Part shown: positions 32,389-43,959 of the stretch, one piece after another
Layout of the letters: every line of letters starts with the position of its first letter
How positions within the stretch are numbered: position 1 is the first letter of the stretch
Assembly (NCBI GenBank): GCA_035048485.1
Contig: CM068587.1
Span: 53,063,501 to 53,127,500, forward strand
Length of the DNA stretch: 64,000 nucleotides
Direction: 5' to 3'
From: Pteria penguin
Lineage: Eukaryota > Mollusca > Bivalvia > Pterioida > Pteriidae
Made by a program: the position numbers and the translations under genes
Notes under the pieces: model-generated
What the model was told of the DNA's origin: nothing
What the model saw: only the letters and a program-made list of their open reading frames with translations
The model's database searches: none

Positions 32389-32976
32389 ATAAAATTGATT
32401 GAATATGATGTTCGAAAATTGCATAAAATGTTCTAAATATATGTTCCTTAACACAGAATGATTTTATTTAATTAAAGATTTTTTACTTAGAATATTATTG
32501 CTTGATATATTTCGACTTTCCCCCATGTCCTTCAACTTGGAAATGTAAATATGATTTTTTTAAGCGATTGTGGCTACCAAGCCCATGAAAGTGGCAGTCA
32601 ATCTTTTTAACGCTGAACCTATTGGCGTGGAAATCTGAGAATAGAAAATCGATATAACTAACAAAGAAACGAAAGAAAGGGGAAAAAGAAAAGAAAAGCA
32701 AACTCAGTACCAAAACGGTGAATAGTATTAGATTCAGGATTTTTGATGATAGGAATGGTGTATGTTAATTTTTTTTTCAGCGATCTAACTTTGATTTGTA
32801 ATCGTTGCTTATTGTACTTTATGATTTATACTGTTGTTAATATTTATCAAATGTTGTTCCGTCACAAACACTGGGCTCAAACTTTGAGATACAAAAGTAC
32901 ATGGTGTTTTGATAATAAAGCTTATGAAAAATTCAAATTTATGTTAAATTTTATCATTTGAGTAATTTCATTTAAA
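32389..32976. other. Distal 3' flank, block B, part 1
   Basis: Non-coding. It aligns with 8570-8960 in A and 60487-61063 in C. The minus-strand 72-codon frame at 32495-32713 is not a recognised protein. Confidence 0.5.
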
Positions 32977-33713
32977 TGTAAAGATGATGGATAAATCCAA
33001 ACCATACGTCTGAAAATCATGAGACCAAAGGATATACAAAATTGGTGAAAATGAAAACCAAATAGAAATCGATGAAAACTGTCTACTTGAAGAGTATATG
33101 TGGACCCCCTTTACGAAGTGAGTATGAGCATCTCCTGCTTGCTAGTAACACCCGTCACATATACCCCGTAAAAAGAGTCAAATCGTGTAAATTCCATATA
33201 TATTTATATATGGAGAAGTTAATGTATGTAACCTTCTAGTACAGAAGGTGTCAAATCTGTGCCAAATGATCGGAATCGGTCTCAGTCCAGACTATCATTT
33301 AAAACTCTGGATAAAGAGCTATCATATTGTGTAATAAGAGTCTCGTAACGCCTAAAGAAATTCCTAAGTGACGTTGTTAGTCTAGTATATATATTACCTT
33401 GGTTGAGTATCTTATCTGGAAGTCGCCTAGCCCTCAGAAGAAAGTCATTGTAATTTGAACATGCTGTGGAATAACGTATTAATTGAGATATGAATACACC
33501 GTATGCGGGCGATGATTGAATATTGCTACTTATGAAAGGAAAGATTGTGAAGACGAAATTGAAATCGTCGTTTGTCATAGACTGAGGTGTTCAATTGACC
33601 ATCAATGTCGAAACACAATATAATATTTAGATAAGAAGTCGAATTATTACTTTCTGCGGTTTCTTTGACCTTCGGTTCACTTGGATATATGATGCTAAGG
33701 TAATCAGCGAAGC
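32977..33713 (-). mobile_element. PLE1-related fragment shared by blocks B and C
   Basis: The minus strand encodes ADYLSIIYPSEPKVKE, YLNIILCFDIDGQLNTSVYDK, SSPAYGVFISQLIRYS and LRNFFRRYETLITQYD, i.e. the RT C-terminal half with frameshifts. A tail with a degenerate copy of the shared cassette follows (33120-33175). Block A has the flanks joined ('atttcatttaaa' to 'tccttatg' at about 8960-8985), so this is a post-A insertion. Confidence 0.8.
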
Positions 33714-34429
33714 ATGGTTTTTGGTTTTCTTATGTTTGATTTTCATACTACATGTATATGATAGATGATACGGATATGGTATATAACGTACATTGATGAT
33801 ATGTTGCCTGATGAGTGTACAGGTCAAAATGGAGGATTTATTAATGTTCAATACGATCCTATTTAGCACACTTAATAGAAAAAATATCACACTATAGGAC
33901 ATAACCTTAACATTTGGTCAGAATTACTCTCATATACATATCAACTGCGGGTATTGAAAATTATTTATTTATTTATTATTTATATATTCTTTCTCTAATT
34001 TTTTCAAATTTTTCTCTAACTACAGTAAAGTAGAAATCGTGGAACAATTTGGCAGAAGGATTTTCTTGTAAGCAAGTGTAAGACAAATTGTTTTCAGTAA
34101 TGTTCCACCAAGAACCTTTTCGATATATCCACTACGGAAAAAAAAAAAAATAAATAAATAAATAAAAAAAAAAAAAAAAAAAAAAAAAAATAGAAAATAA
34201 AAATAAAACTGAAATATTTCATGTAATGATGTAGGTGATTTTCTCAAAAAATGAAATACGATTAATGCAATACATTGAAGATATTTATAATTAATTATTG
34301 TATATGTGAAGATAAATGATAAAAAGATTCCAAAAAGTATTCCAAAGTCATAAAACATTGGGCATATAATGCTAGCAAAAAGGGAAAAACCATCAGTTTA
34401 AGACCATTCTCGAACTGCAAAAAGGGAGT
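33714..34429. other. Distal 3' flank, block B, part 2
   Basis: It aligns with 8985-9458 and 61810-62540. It includes the A-rich run 34135-34190. No gene recognised. Confidence 0.5.
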
Positions 34430-34640
34430 GACAACAGGTGCCCAGAGAAAGTAAGCAAATGTTACTTTCTAGCAACAACCGTTAGAAGTATAAATCATCG
34501 AATCAGTTAAATACTAAGCATAGAATGAATCAAATTGTAAATGGTCAAAATGGTTTTAAGTATAGATTATCTTTCCATAGTTATATGTCATTTAATCAAT
34601 AGGAGCCTCGGATTGAACAGAGAACTTCCTCAGTGATGTA
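34430..34640 (-). mobile_element. Degenerate Y-like tail
   Basis: 'gggagtgacaacaggtgccc', 'aaagtaagcaaatgtta' and 'gcaacaaccgttagaag' follow the Y cassette order on the minus strand. It is duplicated at 62520-62720 in block C. Confidence 0.5.
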
Positions 34641-35115
34641 CGTAATCTGCCACTTAATATCCCTGGGTGAGCAGATAAAGTGAGTGTCTTTGAAATGAGA
34701 AAAAGTTATATTAATTTGATTAGTCCAGTCAAATTACAACTTTCGTTTTTGGTTTCGAGAACCTGATTATGGTATTGATCAAATAAAAAATTCTTTACCA
34801 CAATCAGCCCCGAGGAAAGTGCTTACTTTTGGGATAAAAATTGTCATTTTGTTGAAAACTCGTTGAAAAATGGAAAATTTTATTATGAGTTATATGCAAG
34901 ATAAGAAGTATAGTTGCAAGAAGGCCATATTCAAAGTTAATTAATATTTAATGTATTAATTGATTTCTGTTAATGTCGCAATGCAAATTGCAAACATATT
35001 AGATTTTCTATGAACAATGCTGAACGAACTGCAATACAAAGTTAATTTTTACTGAAAAGAATGTCGATCCTTACGGCATATGAGAATATTTGCTTTATAG
35101 CAAACCATCAACTTA
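34641..35115. other. Gene-free stretch between Y-like tail and PIN-CXC pseudogene
   Basis: AT-rich. It is shared with 62725-63249, where block C has about 30 extra bases near 62835. Nothing recognised. Confidence 0.5.
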
Positions 35116-38100
35116 TTATATATCTTGAACCTCGTCAGGTTGTGTATCAGAATTTTCGCAATCAATTCCGCGACACTCTCCACATGCAGCACAATAGAAA
35201 AGTCCATGCTTCTTACACCTGCATCTCCTGGTATCACAACCCTTTTTGCAGCTGTACCGCACTACTGACAAAAGATCGCTTGGAGCAGCGAAAGAATTTA
35301 CTCCCAACCTCTTTCAAGCCATAATCTAAGGGGTTTTGCTCGTTGCCAATCTATTGCTGAACTTGATGATATGTTCGTAGGCTGTGGAAATAGTTTGCTG
35401 CTGAAGTGGGTGGAAGTTCATGTACTTGAACGGAAGTATTGCATGACACCGTTTTGGTAATGAACTGCGATAGCGGAGTTGATCCAATGATTCGCCATCG
35501 ATTCCAGAAAACAGACTGCAAATAATTGACTCGCCAGCAGATGATATGCAGACTTTGGTAGGTTCAGTAGCTGCACTATTGAATAACACAGAGGCCGTCT
35601 CGTGAAGCAACGGAGTATTGACAAACGTCTTCAACGACTGTGCTTTGTCTACGCCGAAAACTCTAGATGTAGTATTGCAACCAGTGATTGCATGGATAAA
35701 TGGTAAATACCGAGCGATTTGACGAGGAAGAAGCAGTGACGTCTTCCGTACATCCCAGACTTTTTTTATCTTTGGACTGGCGATCCTAAAAGAAGAACAC
35801 ATCATTGGAACAGATCGGATCAGTAGAACTAATAAGTCTGTGTCCTCTCCAATAACCGCAACAGGGCTGTTTAATGATTTATTAATTGCTATTTGAGCTA
35901 TTAAGGTATCTGCGTCTTCTTTAGCATATAAAACATTGCAGCCTTCTTTATTTAAGTTCTGACCTAGAAGTGTAATGAAGTGTGTCTAGAAGTGTTTCTT
36001 GCTGTCAGTGTTTGCAAGGATGATCTCTTTCTTTGAGTTGAAAGTGGTGATGTTTGAAATGGTTACCTTTCGTCCAACAAACACCTTTGACCTTCGAATA
36101 TGAGTTATGTCCTTTGTAGAAGGGCCATCTGGATAACCATCGAATACTATAGTAGATCGTCCAAATTTTGCAAGTACGTAATTTGTGTATCTATTTACAA
36201 TTGTCTCAAATGAAACTTTCTGCTCCCAAGAGAGCTTGTGAATGAGGGAACCGCCATCAAGCACGTATTCTGTGTCAGGATGGATCTCAACAACATAGCA
36301 GTCTCCCATGGACCAAAGGGCATTTGCCAGTGTTGATTTTTGCGCTTCGCGTGGTAGGCCAGATGAATCAAAAAGCGATGAGGGATAACTTGTCAATTCG
36401 TATGAGAAAAGGCCCGAAACATCTGGTTACATCACTCTGGCAGCAGATCTTTGAAAAAATAGTTGAGGATCCACGTAAAGTTGGTCATCGTCCACTTTAA
36501 TCGAAGTCCTTGTGCTCAGAGTAATGGCTTGTTTAGACCTCTTGAACGAATAACCGGATACTGATTGACCGCATAATGAATTAATGATTTCCATACCGAT
36601 ATCTTTGCATCTGTCAACATTGACATTTTTTCGGCCATCATCCCAGTTTCTATAGATCTCAGCTGTTCGTCTCCATCAAAGGGGTTTCTATCAGTGATAT
36701 GCCATAGAATTTTAAAGGTATCACTGGTATCACGTAATTGTCGGGTTTTGCCAGCTTCATTGTGCTGCTCACTGCAATGGTAGTCTACGCCAGTGAGATT
36801 TGATATCCTTGAGGACTTCATTATTGGTTACATCTGCTAATGTTACTTCGCCGGTCAATAAGCAACTGTACAAAAAAAAAAAAAAAAAAAAAAAAAAACA
36901 CACCTCCTCTAATGCTGGATCAAGTGGGCGCTGAGCTAACTCCTCATGATGATCCTGTAAGTCAACATCTCGGGTGTATGTACCGGTTGTGGAAGATATT
37001 GGGTTCAATATAGCGACACTTGAATCAGCATTTTGATTCTCACAAATATCAATATTGAGTTCATCAATTTCATTTGGATTGCCGTTAATTGATTTTGACT
37101 GAAAGAACTCAAGATTTATGGAATATGCTTTTGCAAGGAGAATAGCATTAACGATGAGGCAACAAGGTGGTGTCCTCTGATAGCCCGTGAAACAGCTTTT
37201 CCAGAAAACATGTGTAATACAGTATTAGGAGCATACACTGTTCCTAAAACCTCCTGTAGTCCAGATCCACTCATCAAATGTCCTATTACTCCGAGAAAAC
37301 GCATCTCTAGATGAAACCCTCCTAAACGGAGAACAATATTCTTCAAAACGCTTCCTTCAACTTCGTTTGATATGATCTGGTGTGCTTTCCAGTGGAGTGG
37401 CTGATCAAATGTAATGATGGGTATCTTCTTATACTTAGAGGTCTCCCTACAAAATGCAATATAGAAAACACGCAAGACATGTCGCTTGGAGGAAGATCAA
37501 TCATAGGAAAGAAAACAGTTTATGACTTTCCTGGGTGCATAAATCCAGACCAAGAATACGAAGACTGCGAAGAGGCCAGATTATATTGCATAGTAAATCC
37601 AAAACTCATCGGCCATATCCAGTTGCCCAAGCTGTTTGAATTGTTCGTTGTTCAACTGCGATGGCCGCCTATAATACAATACTTCAATCAACCCAAGTGC
37701 AAGAATAGACTTTTTTGAAACTTCAACACGTGGTATATTCCTGTCACACTTCGAGCCTGGAGTAAGTCCCGCAATTATACCCATTACATGGAATGTTCCA
37801 TGTTCATCGATTGTACACGAGTTATGATCTACGTTATCGACTACAAATTGAATGCTTGTACTATCGTTGACCTCCAAATTATGTTTTCCCTGTTCGACAG
37901 CCGCACATGACCGATAGCATTTGATCTCAGAATAAGATGAAGAAAAGTCCATACTATTTAGAGTGTCTATCAGGAACTTAGACGCAAACTGTTGATGTAA
38001 CTATATACCGAGACTGACTTGAAGTGGTGCAATAAGAGCTCTTGGTCGCGCTGTCTGTATGATTGCCTTTCCTTTAGAAGCTATCATCAACCCATTGTCG

Positions 38101-38360
38101 CAATTTGGTGGGAAAATATTTGATAGAAGCAGTTTCAATGATTCTGGGAGAAAGGCAGTCTGCTGTGAGACTGATTCTATTTCTGATGGTGCAGGGTATG
38201 TTGTCTTTAAACTTGTAATGCTTTTGATGTCACTTTGTATTAGACGCGAAGCTGCTTTGATAATGGAGTCCTTGTCATTAGAGGTGTTTGGGCATTTGAA
38301 AAAATCGTAGAGGATGGACCTAGCTGTGCAATCCTTCTGCCTAAAACATATGGCGGAATT
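35116..38360 (-). pseudogene. Decayed PIN-like / CXC-tail protein gene (block B)
   Basis: On the minus strand a long protein can be followed in pieces. It starts near 38360 (SILYDFFKCPN), runs through QTARPRALIAPLQVSLGI, a TAG stop at 38001-38003, MDFSSSYSEIKCYRS, SIQFVVDNVDHNS and FMHPGKS, then DQPLHWKAHQII and NIVLRLGGFHLEM. After a break come SEQHNEAGKTRQLRDTSDT and RNPFDGDEQLRSIETG. Next is a PIN/FEN-like region with acidic residues (VFDGYPDGPSTKD, AKEDADTL, IGEDTDLLVLL, HAITGCNTTSRVFG), then a Cys-rich tail (CKKGCDTRRCRCKKHG). Lesions: frameshifts near 37600, 37440, 37145, 36815 and 35330, TAG at 35986, and a poly(A) run at 36869-36898 where about 200 residues seem missing. Nuclease-like fold and tesmin/TSO1-like CXC tail are inferred from motif spacing. 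It is probably a mobile or multicopy family; function unknown. Confidence 0.7.
36869..36898. repeat. Poly(A) run inside the pseudogene
   Basis: About 30 A bases on the plus strand replace or adjoin a missing coding stretch of the PIN-CXC pseudogene. Confidence 0.85.
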
Positions 38361-38639
38361 TTACTTGGATTCCTGCCATAGTTTTTCTTAATTTCCTGTC
38401 TATGTGGACAATAAATGGGCTTATTTATCCGTCAGCGTAGTGTATATTGTGAAATCTACGTCAAATACATAAAAGTCGACATACAAAATGTAACTGAACA
38501 ATACTTGATCATATTAACTGAAACAATGTTTGACTGAACAATTGATTGATATATTGAACTAAAATCATTGTTTGAACGATTGATTGATATATTGACATTG
38601 AATAAACTGAACTACTTAATCATGTGTTTTATGGAACAT
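38361..38639. other. Gene-free stretch
   Basis: Contains a short near-duplication around 'attgattgatatattgaa' (38539 and 38579). Nothing else is recognised. Confidence 0.5.
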
Positions 38640-39845
38640 TGATGAAAAAGTTCAAGTAAAGTCATGGCAAGAATTGCCAATTTGATTGTTGCTCAATTCT
38701 CTCGAGATAATTAGTAGAGATAGAGAGAAGTTGTGTTACTGATATGAAGTGGGCAACGAAAGACAACTCCTGCATCCTTTAATAGTGCACAAGCTATTTC
38801 CATCAATTAATATCCGTAGATCATCTGCGTCAAGCGACATGTCACTTTTTTTTCCAGAAACATGTGTTGCTGAACATAAGGCATATTCCCTCCTACCCCT
38901 CACTTTTGATGCCAACGTTCTTCACATTTGCTATCTGAATGTCTTTTTTCAAGGCTGTATTATGCGCTGTGCTCAACATATCATATTGTTTTCCCGCATT
39001 GCTTTTCCGTGTATGTGATATGTGTCATACAGCTTTGTCAAATGTCCTCTGTTTTCTCTTTATCTTTTCAGCGTTCCAATCTCTTAACCTGTACATCGCC
39101 TCGTTTCAGCGTATTGACTTTACGCAATTTCTTTTCATTCATTTTATTTATTATATATATTATTTATATTCATGTATTGTATAGCTCCATGGTGACTTCT
39201 GCCACACAACTGCGCCAGTAACTCCTCTTTTTTCTTTCAGAAAAGAGTTGCATCAATTTGAACTCGTTCTAGCATACTGTATTAACTGAGTTACGAATAC
39301 GCCACAGACAGGCGATGATAAAATATTTTGACTTATGGACATGAATTTTTAACAGTATCTCTGAAATTTTAAGGATCATAGATGGGATTTCCTGGATTTG
39401 AATATGGATCCCAGTTGCTTTACTCGACTGTAAAAGTTGCATATCACCTAGTGGGGTTGTACGTCAATGTCTCAGTTATGCTTATCTTTGGCATAAAAAT
39501 GACTCTGTCCCTTCCCGTGCAACCTCACCAAGGGACCATGTTTCGAATATACACACTTTCAATCTCTAATATTTCATTAGCCTACCTTTTGATAAGGCAT
39601 GACTTTATATTAAATCTCGCTTAGATAACGATTATTATCAAAAGTCAACGTGCAACTCTGACGGATTTCCGAATGATCATTCCTTGGTCCATGTGTAAGG
39701 AAAATTATAGTAATCGCAAGACATGTTCTGATCAATCAAAACAGTTGACTTCATCACAATTCTACTATGGGTGGTGCAATACATTTTCAATTATTGAGCA
39801 TAATTAATCAAAGTTTACTGACTGGTGCTAATATAAAGAGTTTTA
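38640..39845. repeat. Spacer paralogy W, copy 2
   Basis: It aligns with 12760-14065 along its length except for a 103-bp insertion at 39132-39235. Non-coding. Confidence 0.8.
39132..39235 (+). mobile_element. PLE2 terminal micro-insertion
   Basis: This 103-bp piece (including 'tgtatagctccatggtgact' and 'agtaactcctctttt') is the reverse complement of 31440-31510, the extreme 3' end of PLE2. Copy 1 of W lacks it. 'tttctttt'/'ttttctttc' at the two edges may be a target duplication. Confidence 0.7.
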
Positions 39846-41639
39846 GGAGAAAGGTTAGTTCACCACAATAGTGGAGAATATCACTGCACTGTGATATGTT
39901 TTACTCACCAATCCGAATTTGATATGACTTAGTCCCTACACTCAGTCACTTTATTATGTCATACTATCGAAAGCATCAATCGGGGCCATTCTGAACAACA
40001 GAAAAGCAGATAGTATATTAATTAAACGAAATATGCATAAATCTAGTGAATTCAAACGTTGTGTCAGAATGATAATTTATTTATTACAGAAAATGACCTA
40101 ATTTTTTTTTCACAGGGTGTAACAATGCCATGTATTTTTGAAATTTCGTTAAATCTGCACTTAGACCTAGTTTATATAGATCGGTAAAGAGAGCTTTAAA
40201 CACTCCTACATTGTCTTTGCTCCAATTTTGTGGTATCGGGAACGTTTGTATCTGTTTTTGGTTAAAGCAGCTGATCTTATGACAATAATACTTAATACAG
40301 TGTAATATCTGGAACTGGAGACAGAAGATTTACTTGAATTTACTGACATTCCCTCGACGTACGTTAGCAGTTAAACCTTGAATGTGCGTACATTTGGAAA
40401 GTACGACAAATACACTATTCATTTGTTTATCACAATGTTCAACGCTGCATTAAATTGTCTAGATCGAAGAAGGAAAAATGTCATCTGATTTGGTGGTCAG
40501 TAATAAGTCTCCACTACACAAAGAACAAAGACGGATAACGGCGTGGAAAAAAAACCCCTAAAATATTCAATTGTAATGCAGTTACAAATGTGTTACCGTA
40601 TAAGGAAACAAACATGACACTCGAAAGATATCGATAAATGCTATTGTGCCCAAAGTTGTGTGTAGTATTTGTAGTTTGTAGTTAATATCATTATTGTGAA
40701 AACTATGCGCTAATAATAGGTTAAGGGTTTACATACACAAAATACATTTCATATCTTTAATGCTGATAAAGAGCCTGCGAAGAGCATTCTATCATGTGAT
40801 TGTTTTGTGGACGAAAACTCCCGACTACGAATCTCTGGAATGACGAAAATTTAAATATTTATAATTTTTATTTTCAGTTTAGAACTTGAGTGTTGCTGAA
40901 GAACTTTTCCTAGGACTTGTATACCCATTTATCAAAATATAGATATGAGGTCACATTTAAACTATAATACAGCAGTTCCTTATTACTGGAGATAGTTTTC
41001 GAAAATGATATTATGCTATTTTTATTATGCTAGTTTTTGAATATGCTATTACACTAATTCGGCCTTGCTGCTAGAAAATGGAATAACTTTACTGTGCATA
41101 AAGCCGTATTACTTAAGTTAAAAACAATCTATCACCAATATATGAATGTACAAATTCATTTATTCGATTTACACCGGGCAAAAAAGGATCCAACGAATTC
41201 CGGGCATAATGCAAAGCAATTTTCAAGAGATATAGCTTTAAAGGATATGATGTTGTATTGACATCATTGGGAAATAATTAAGTTCTAAACCACGCCATTC
41301 AGTGCCTTTTATCACTTAAATTAACAGATGGATTTCAAAAAATTACTTTTGTTTTCTTTGGAGGGGGGGGGGTTGTTTGTTTTTTGGTGGTTTTTTGTTT
41401 TTTATTTGTTTATTTTTTATTTATTTTAATCACAGGATTTAGTAAGCTGTAGTCATAGATATAGATTAATAATTAAAAGCAAAATGTACTTCATTAGCGG
41501 AAAACATGACGCTGAATTTCCATGTGATGTTATGTTACCTTGCGTATGATCGGAAAGTCATATATTCCACAGTAATAGTAAACGGAAGGGATTTTTGAAT
41601 TAATGTCAGCATAAAATTCTCCAAATATCGTAGGGAATT
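39846..41639. other. Gene-free spacer
   Basis: AT-rich, with T/G runs at 41345-41405. I see no gene, RNA or known element. Confidence 0.5.
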
Positions 41640-41740
41640 CTTCGTTAAAATATGAATGATTTCGGAATTTGTAGAATGTAATAAAAACTTTTTTCTCAAC
41701 ATTAATTATTTCTTTATATTAGCTGTTTCGTGATGACATA
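41640..41740. repeat. Direct repeat ahead of tetranucleotide tract 1
   Basis: 'gatttcggaatttgtagaat' and following bases to 'gctgtttcgtgatgac' recur at 42304-42375 ('gatttctgaaattgcagaat' ... 'gctgtatcgtgatgat'). Each copy runs straight into a (CATA)n tract, so the tract plus its flank was duplicated. Confidence 0.75.
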
Positions 41741-41880
41741 CATACATACATACATGCATACATACATACATGCATACATGCATACATACATACATAGATA
41801 CATACATACATACATGCATACATACATACATACATACATATATACATACATACATACACACATATATACATACATACATT
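41738..41880. repeat. (CATA)n tetranucleotide microsatellite 1
   Basis: A nearly pure tract with occasional CATG and TATA units. Repeated YVCMYVC/HTYIHTY readings in all frames are artefacts. Confidence 0.97.
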
Positions 41881-42144
41881 CGAACAGACAGACAGACAAA
41901 CATAGACAGGCACACAGACGCCGAGGCACGGATATATATATATATAGCGTTAATATATAGTCACCCACAAAAGACATTTGACGATATAATATATTTTCTC
42001 TGACAGTAAATATTTGTTGTTCGTTTGAAGTTATAATTTGTACACCCATGTAGGAACTCAAAGGAGACATATTTCACGCTTAGAATACGAATATTAATTA
42101 TCGGCAATTATTGCTAGATTGTAAATAAAGCTATTCACCAATAA

Positions 42145-42290
42145 ATACAGCCATGTGTTTGTTCCTGTTCTTAGCACGTAAAGCCATTCACAAGTAAATA
42201 TAGCCATGAATTATTTTTTTTCTTAGTACGTCAGACTGTTTGTTGACCACTAAAGGCATCAATGAGTTCGTTACAATTCTTAATATTAAG
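42145..42290. repeat. Short dispersed repeat, copy 2
   Basis: Matches 19905-20065 ('ccatgtgtttgttcctgttc', 'cttagcacgtaaag', 'actaaaggca'). Confidence 0.65.
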
Positions 42291-42379
42291 TAGCCATATT
42301 GTATGATTTCTGAAATTGCAGAATCTAATAAAACTTTTTTTTCAACATGTTCTCATCTTGGCTGTATCGTGATGATGTA

Positions 42380-42392
42380 CATGTATACATAT

Positions 42393-42453
<61 letters not shown>

Positions 42454-42527
42454 CATACATACATACACACATACACACATACACTCACACACGCACGCAC
42501 GCACGCACGCACGCATGCATGCATGCA

Positions 42528-42561
<34 letters not shown>

Positions 42562-42568
42562 CATACAA
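42380..42568. repeat. Compound (CATA)n(CA)n(CGCA)n(TGCA)n microsatellite 2
   Basis: Successive blocks of CATA, CACA, CATA, CGCA and TGCA units, then CATA again. Open frames across it are artefacts. Confidence 0.97.
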
Positions 42569-42584
42569 TTAGGTGCAGTCCTAA

Positions 42585-43000
42585 CCTTACATAAAGTGCA
42601 CTTCGAGTTAACTTTATGACTGCTTTTCAAGTTTACTTGGCGACAACAGTGTAAACTTGGAATGAAATTTAGTAGTAAACTTGATTCCAAGTTTAGTACT
42701 AAACTTGTTTCCAAGTTTACTCCAAGTGCACTTTAAGTTTAGTTTACTTTTTAAATACATGTAAATTTACTATATTTTTTCTATTAAAACAATCTTTTTA
42801 TATAAGATATGCAATTATAAATAATAAGAGAATTATTTCTATCATGTTATACGAAACTGGATAATTGTAATAAACAAACGTGAAAAGTAAACTTGGTGTC
42901 ACGTGATAGTAAACTAAAAGACGGAATAACTTTAAAGTAAACTTGTTATCAAGTGCACTTGACTAAACTTTGTGACTGGTTTTCAGGACGAAAAACTAAA
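42585..43000. repeat. AAGTTTA-rich palindromic island
   Basis: About nine copies of AAGTTTA or its complement TAAACTT lie within 400 bp. They include a perfect 20-bp palindrome at 42688-42707 (CAAGTTTAGTACTAAACTTG) and two 'aagtgcactt'-type sites. 'tttatgactgcttttca' near 42613 and 'tttgtgactggttttca' near 42968 form an end-to-end direct repeat. It has no ORF and is probably a non-autonomous element of unknown class. Confidence 0.65.
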
Positions 43001-43539
43001 CTAAAATATCAAACACATACATACTGGCACACATATACATATACATAACAGATATACACATGAATATACACATTATTCAAACATATATTACCAAATATAT
43101 ACATACATGTACATATAAATGGAAGATACTAATAGAAAGCATGAGTTAGCATAACCATAGTAACTATTTACACTTCATCTACCAATCATGTCATTTGTCA
43201 AGCTTCCAGTTCTTTTGTACTGAAGAGAAATATGCACTGAATATTTCAGTCATGAAAAATGTAAATCTCTACAAAATTAAGGAGTCTCTCTCATGCATAC
43301 CTCTGTCCTTAGATTGATTCTTTAGCTCACCTTTTCTATCACTTCAATTAAACTCTTCTCTTAGATTAGAATTCCGTTCGGCCATGATCCTCGCTGAAGA
43401 GACATAGGTTGTGGAAAAGTGCATCTGATGGACAAAATTATAACGTATATATGTCCATATATTTGTTACAAAACAAACAAAATTACCAGTAAACCAAAAC
43501 GCGCAAATTTAATATAAGACAAAGTGTCTACATATATAG
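43001..43539. other. Gene-free spacer
   Basis: AT-rich with 'atacat' runs to about 43120. Nothing recognised. Confidence 0.5.
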
Positions 43540-43660
43540 TAAAGTACAAAAGTAACTAGTGTCACATGGCTATGGCGCTAACAACAACGTACCACAATAA
43601 ATATTCACAGAACACTGAAATTCAGAGGAGAGACCAGATGCCCGGGAAGAGTGATTTTAA
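43540..43660 (-). mobile_element. X element end fragment
   Basis: 'aaagtaactagtgtcacatg', 'gtaccacaat' and 'gagagaccagatgcccggga' match the X end and cassette on the minus strand. Confidence 0.7.
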
Positions 43661-43809
43661 AAAATGTCTAATTAGTACATATTAGTTATAACATTGCATT
43701 CGTTCTGTACATTAGTGTTGAGTGTGCCGATCCATTGTTGTTCTTTGATAAGTCTGAAATGTTTACTCTCACTCATTACTAGGATTTCGCTAAAATGTTT
43801 AAAGGCTGG

Positions 43810-43890
43810 GGTTCCTTCTTGTATGGTTTGGTTACCTCTTTCATGGTTTGGCTACGTCCTGTGTGGTTTTCTTATCTCCTGCACAGTTCA
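43810..43890. repeat. 20-bp tandem repeat, four units
   Basis: Units start at 43810, 43830, 43850 and 43870 ('ggttacctctttcatggttt' type). Same period and motif as 18010-18115. Confidence 0.8.
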
Positions 43891-43959
43891 TTGCCGCGAA
43901 AAATGCGAACAGCAAGAGAAAACAGAAGACATCTGACAAAGCTGTATGATACAAATCAC

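Larger units (their letters stand above)
25370..38360. repeat. Segmental duplication block B
   Basis: 25640-35853 aligns with 54125-64000 almost end to end. Differences are mostly copy-number changes in tandem repeats and a B-only PLE2 insertion at 31436-32388. The block may extend past 38360 because the spacer sequences beyond it are also paralogous. Confidence 0.9.

Noticed and set aside
34020..34358. Phe-rich minus-strand frame, also at 62195-62455
   Set aside because: Driven by the A-rich run; no domain and poor conservation across the run.
35061..35324. 87-codon plus-strand frame, kept in both blocks B and C
   Set aside because: It is antisense to the Cys-rich tail of the PIN-CXC pseudogene and is open as a by-product of that coding sequence.
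41706..42714. YVCMYVC and HTYIHTY-type frames
   Set aside because: Tetranucleotide microsatellites are open in all frames; not genes.
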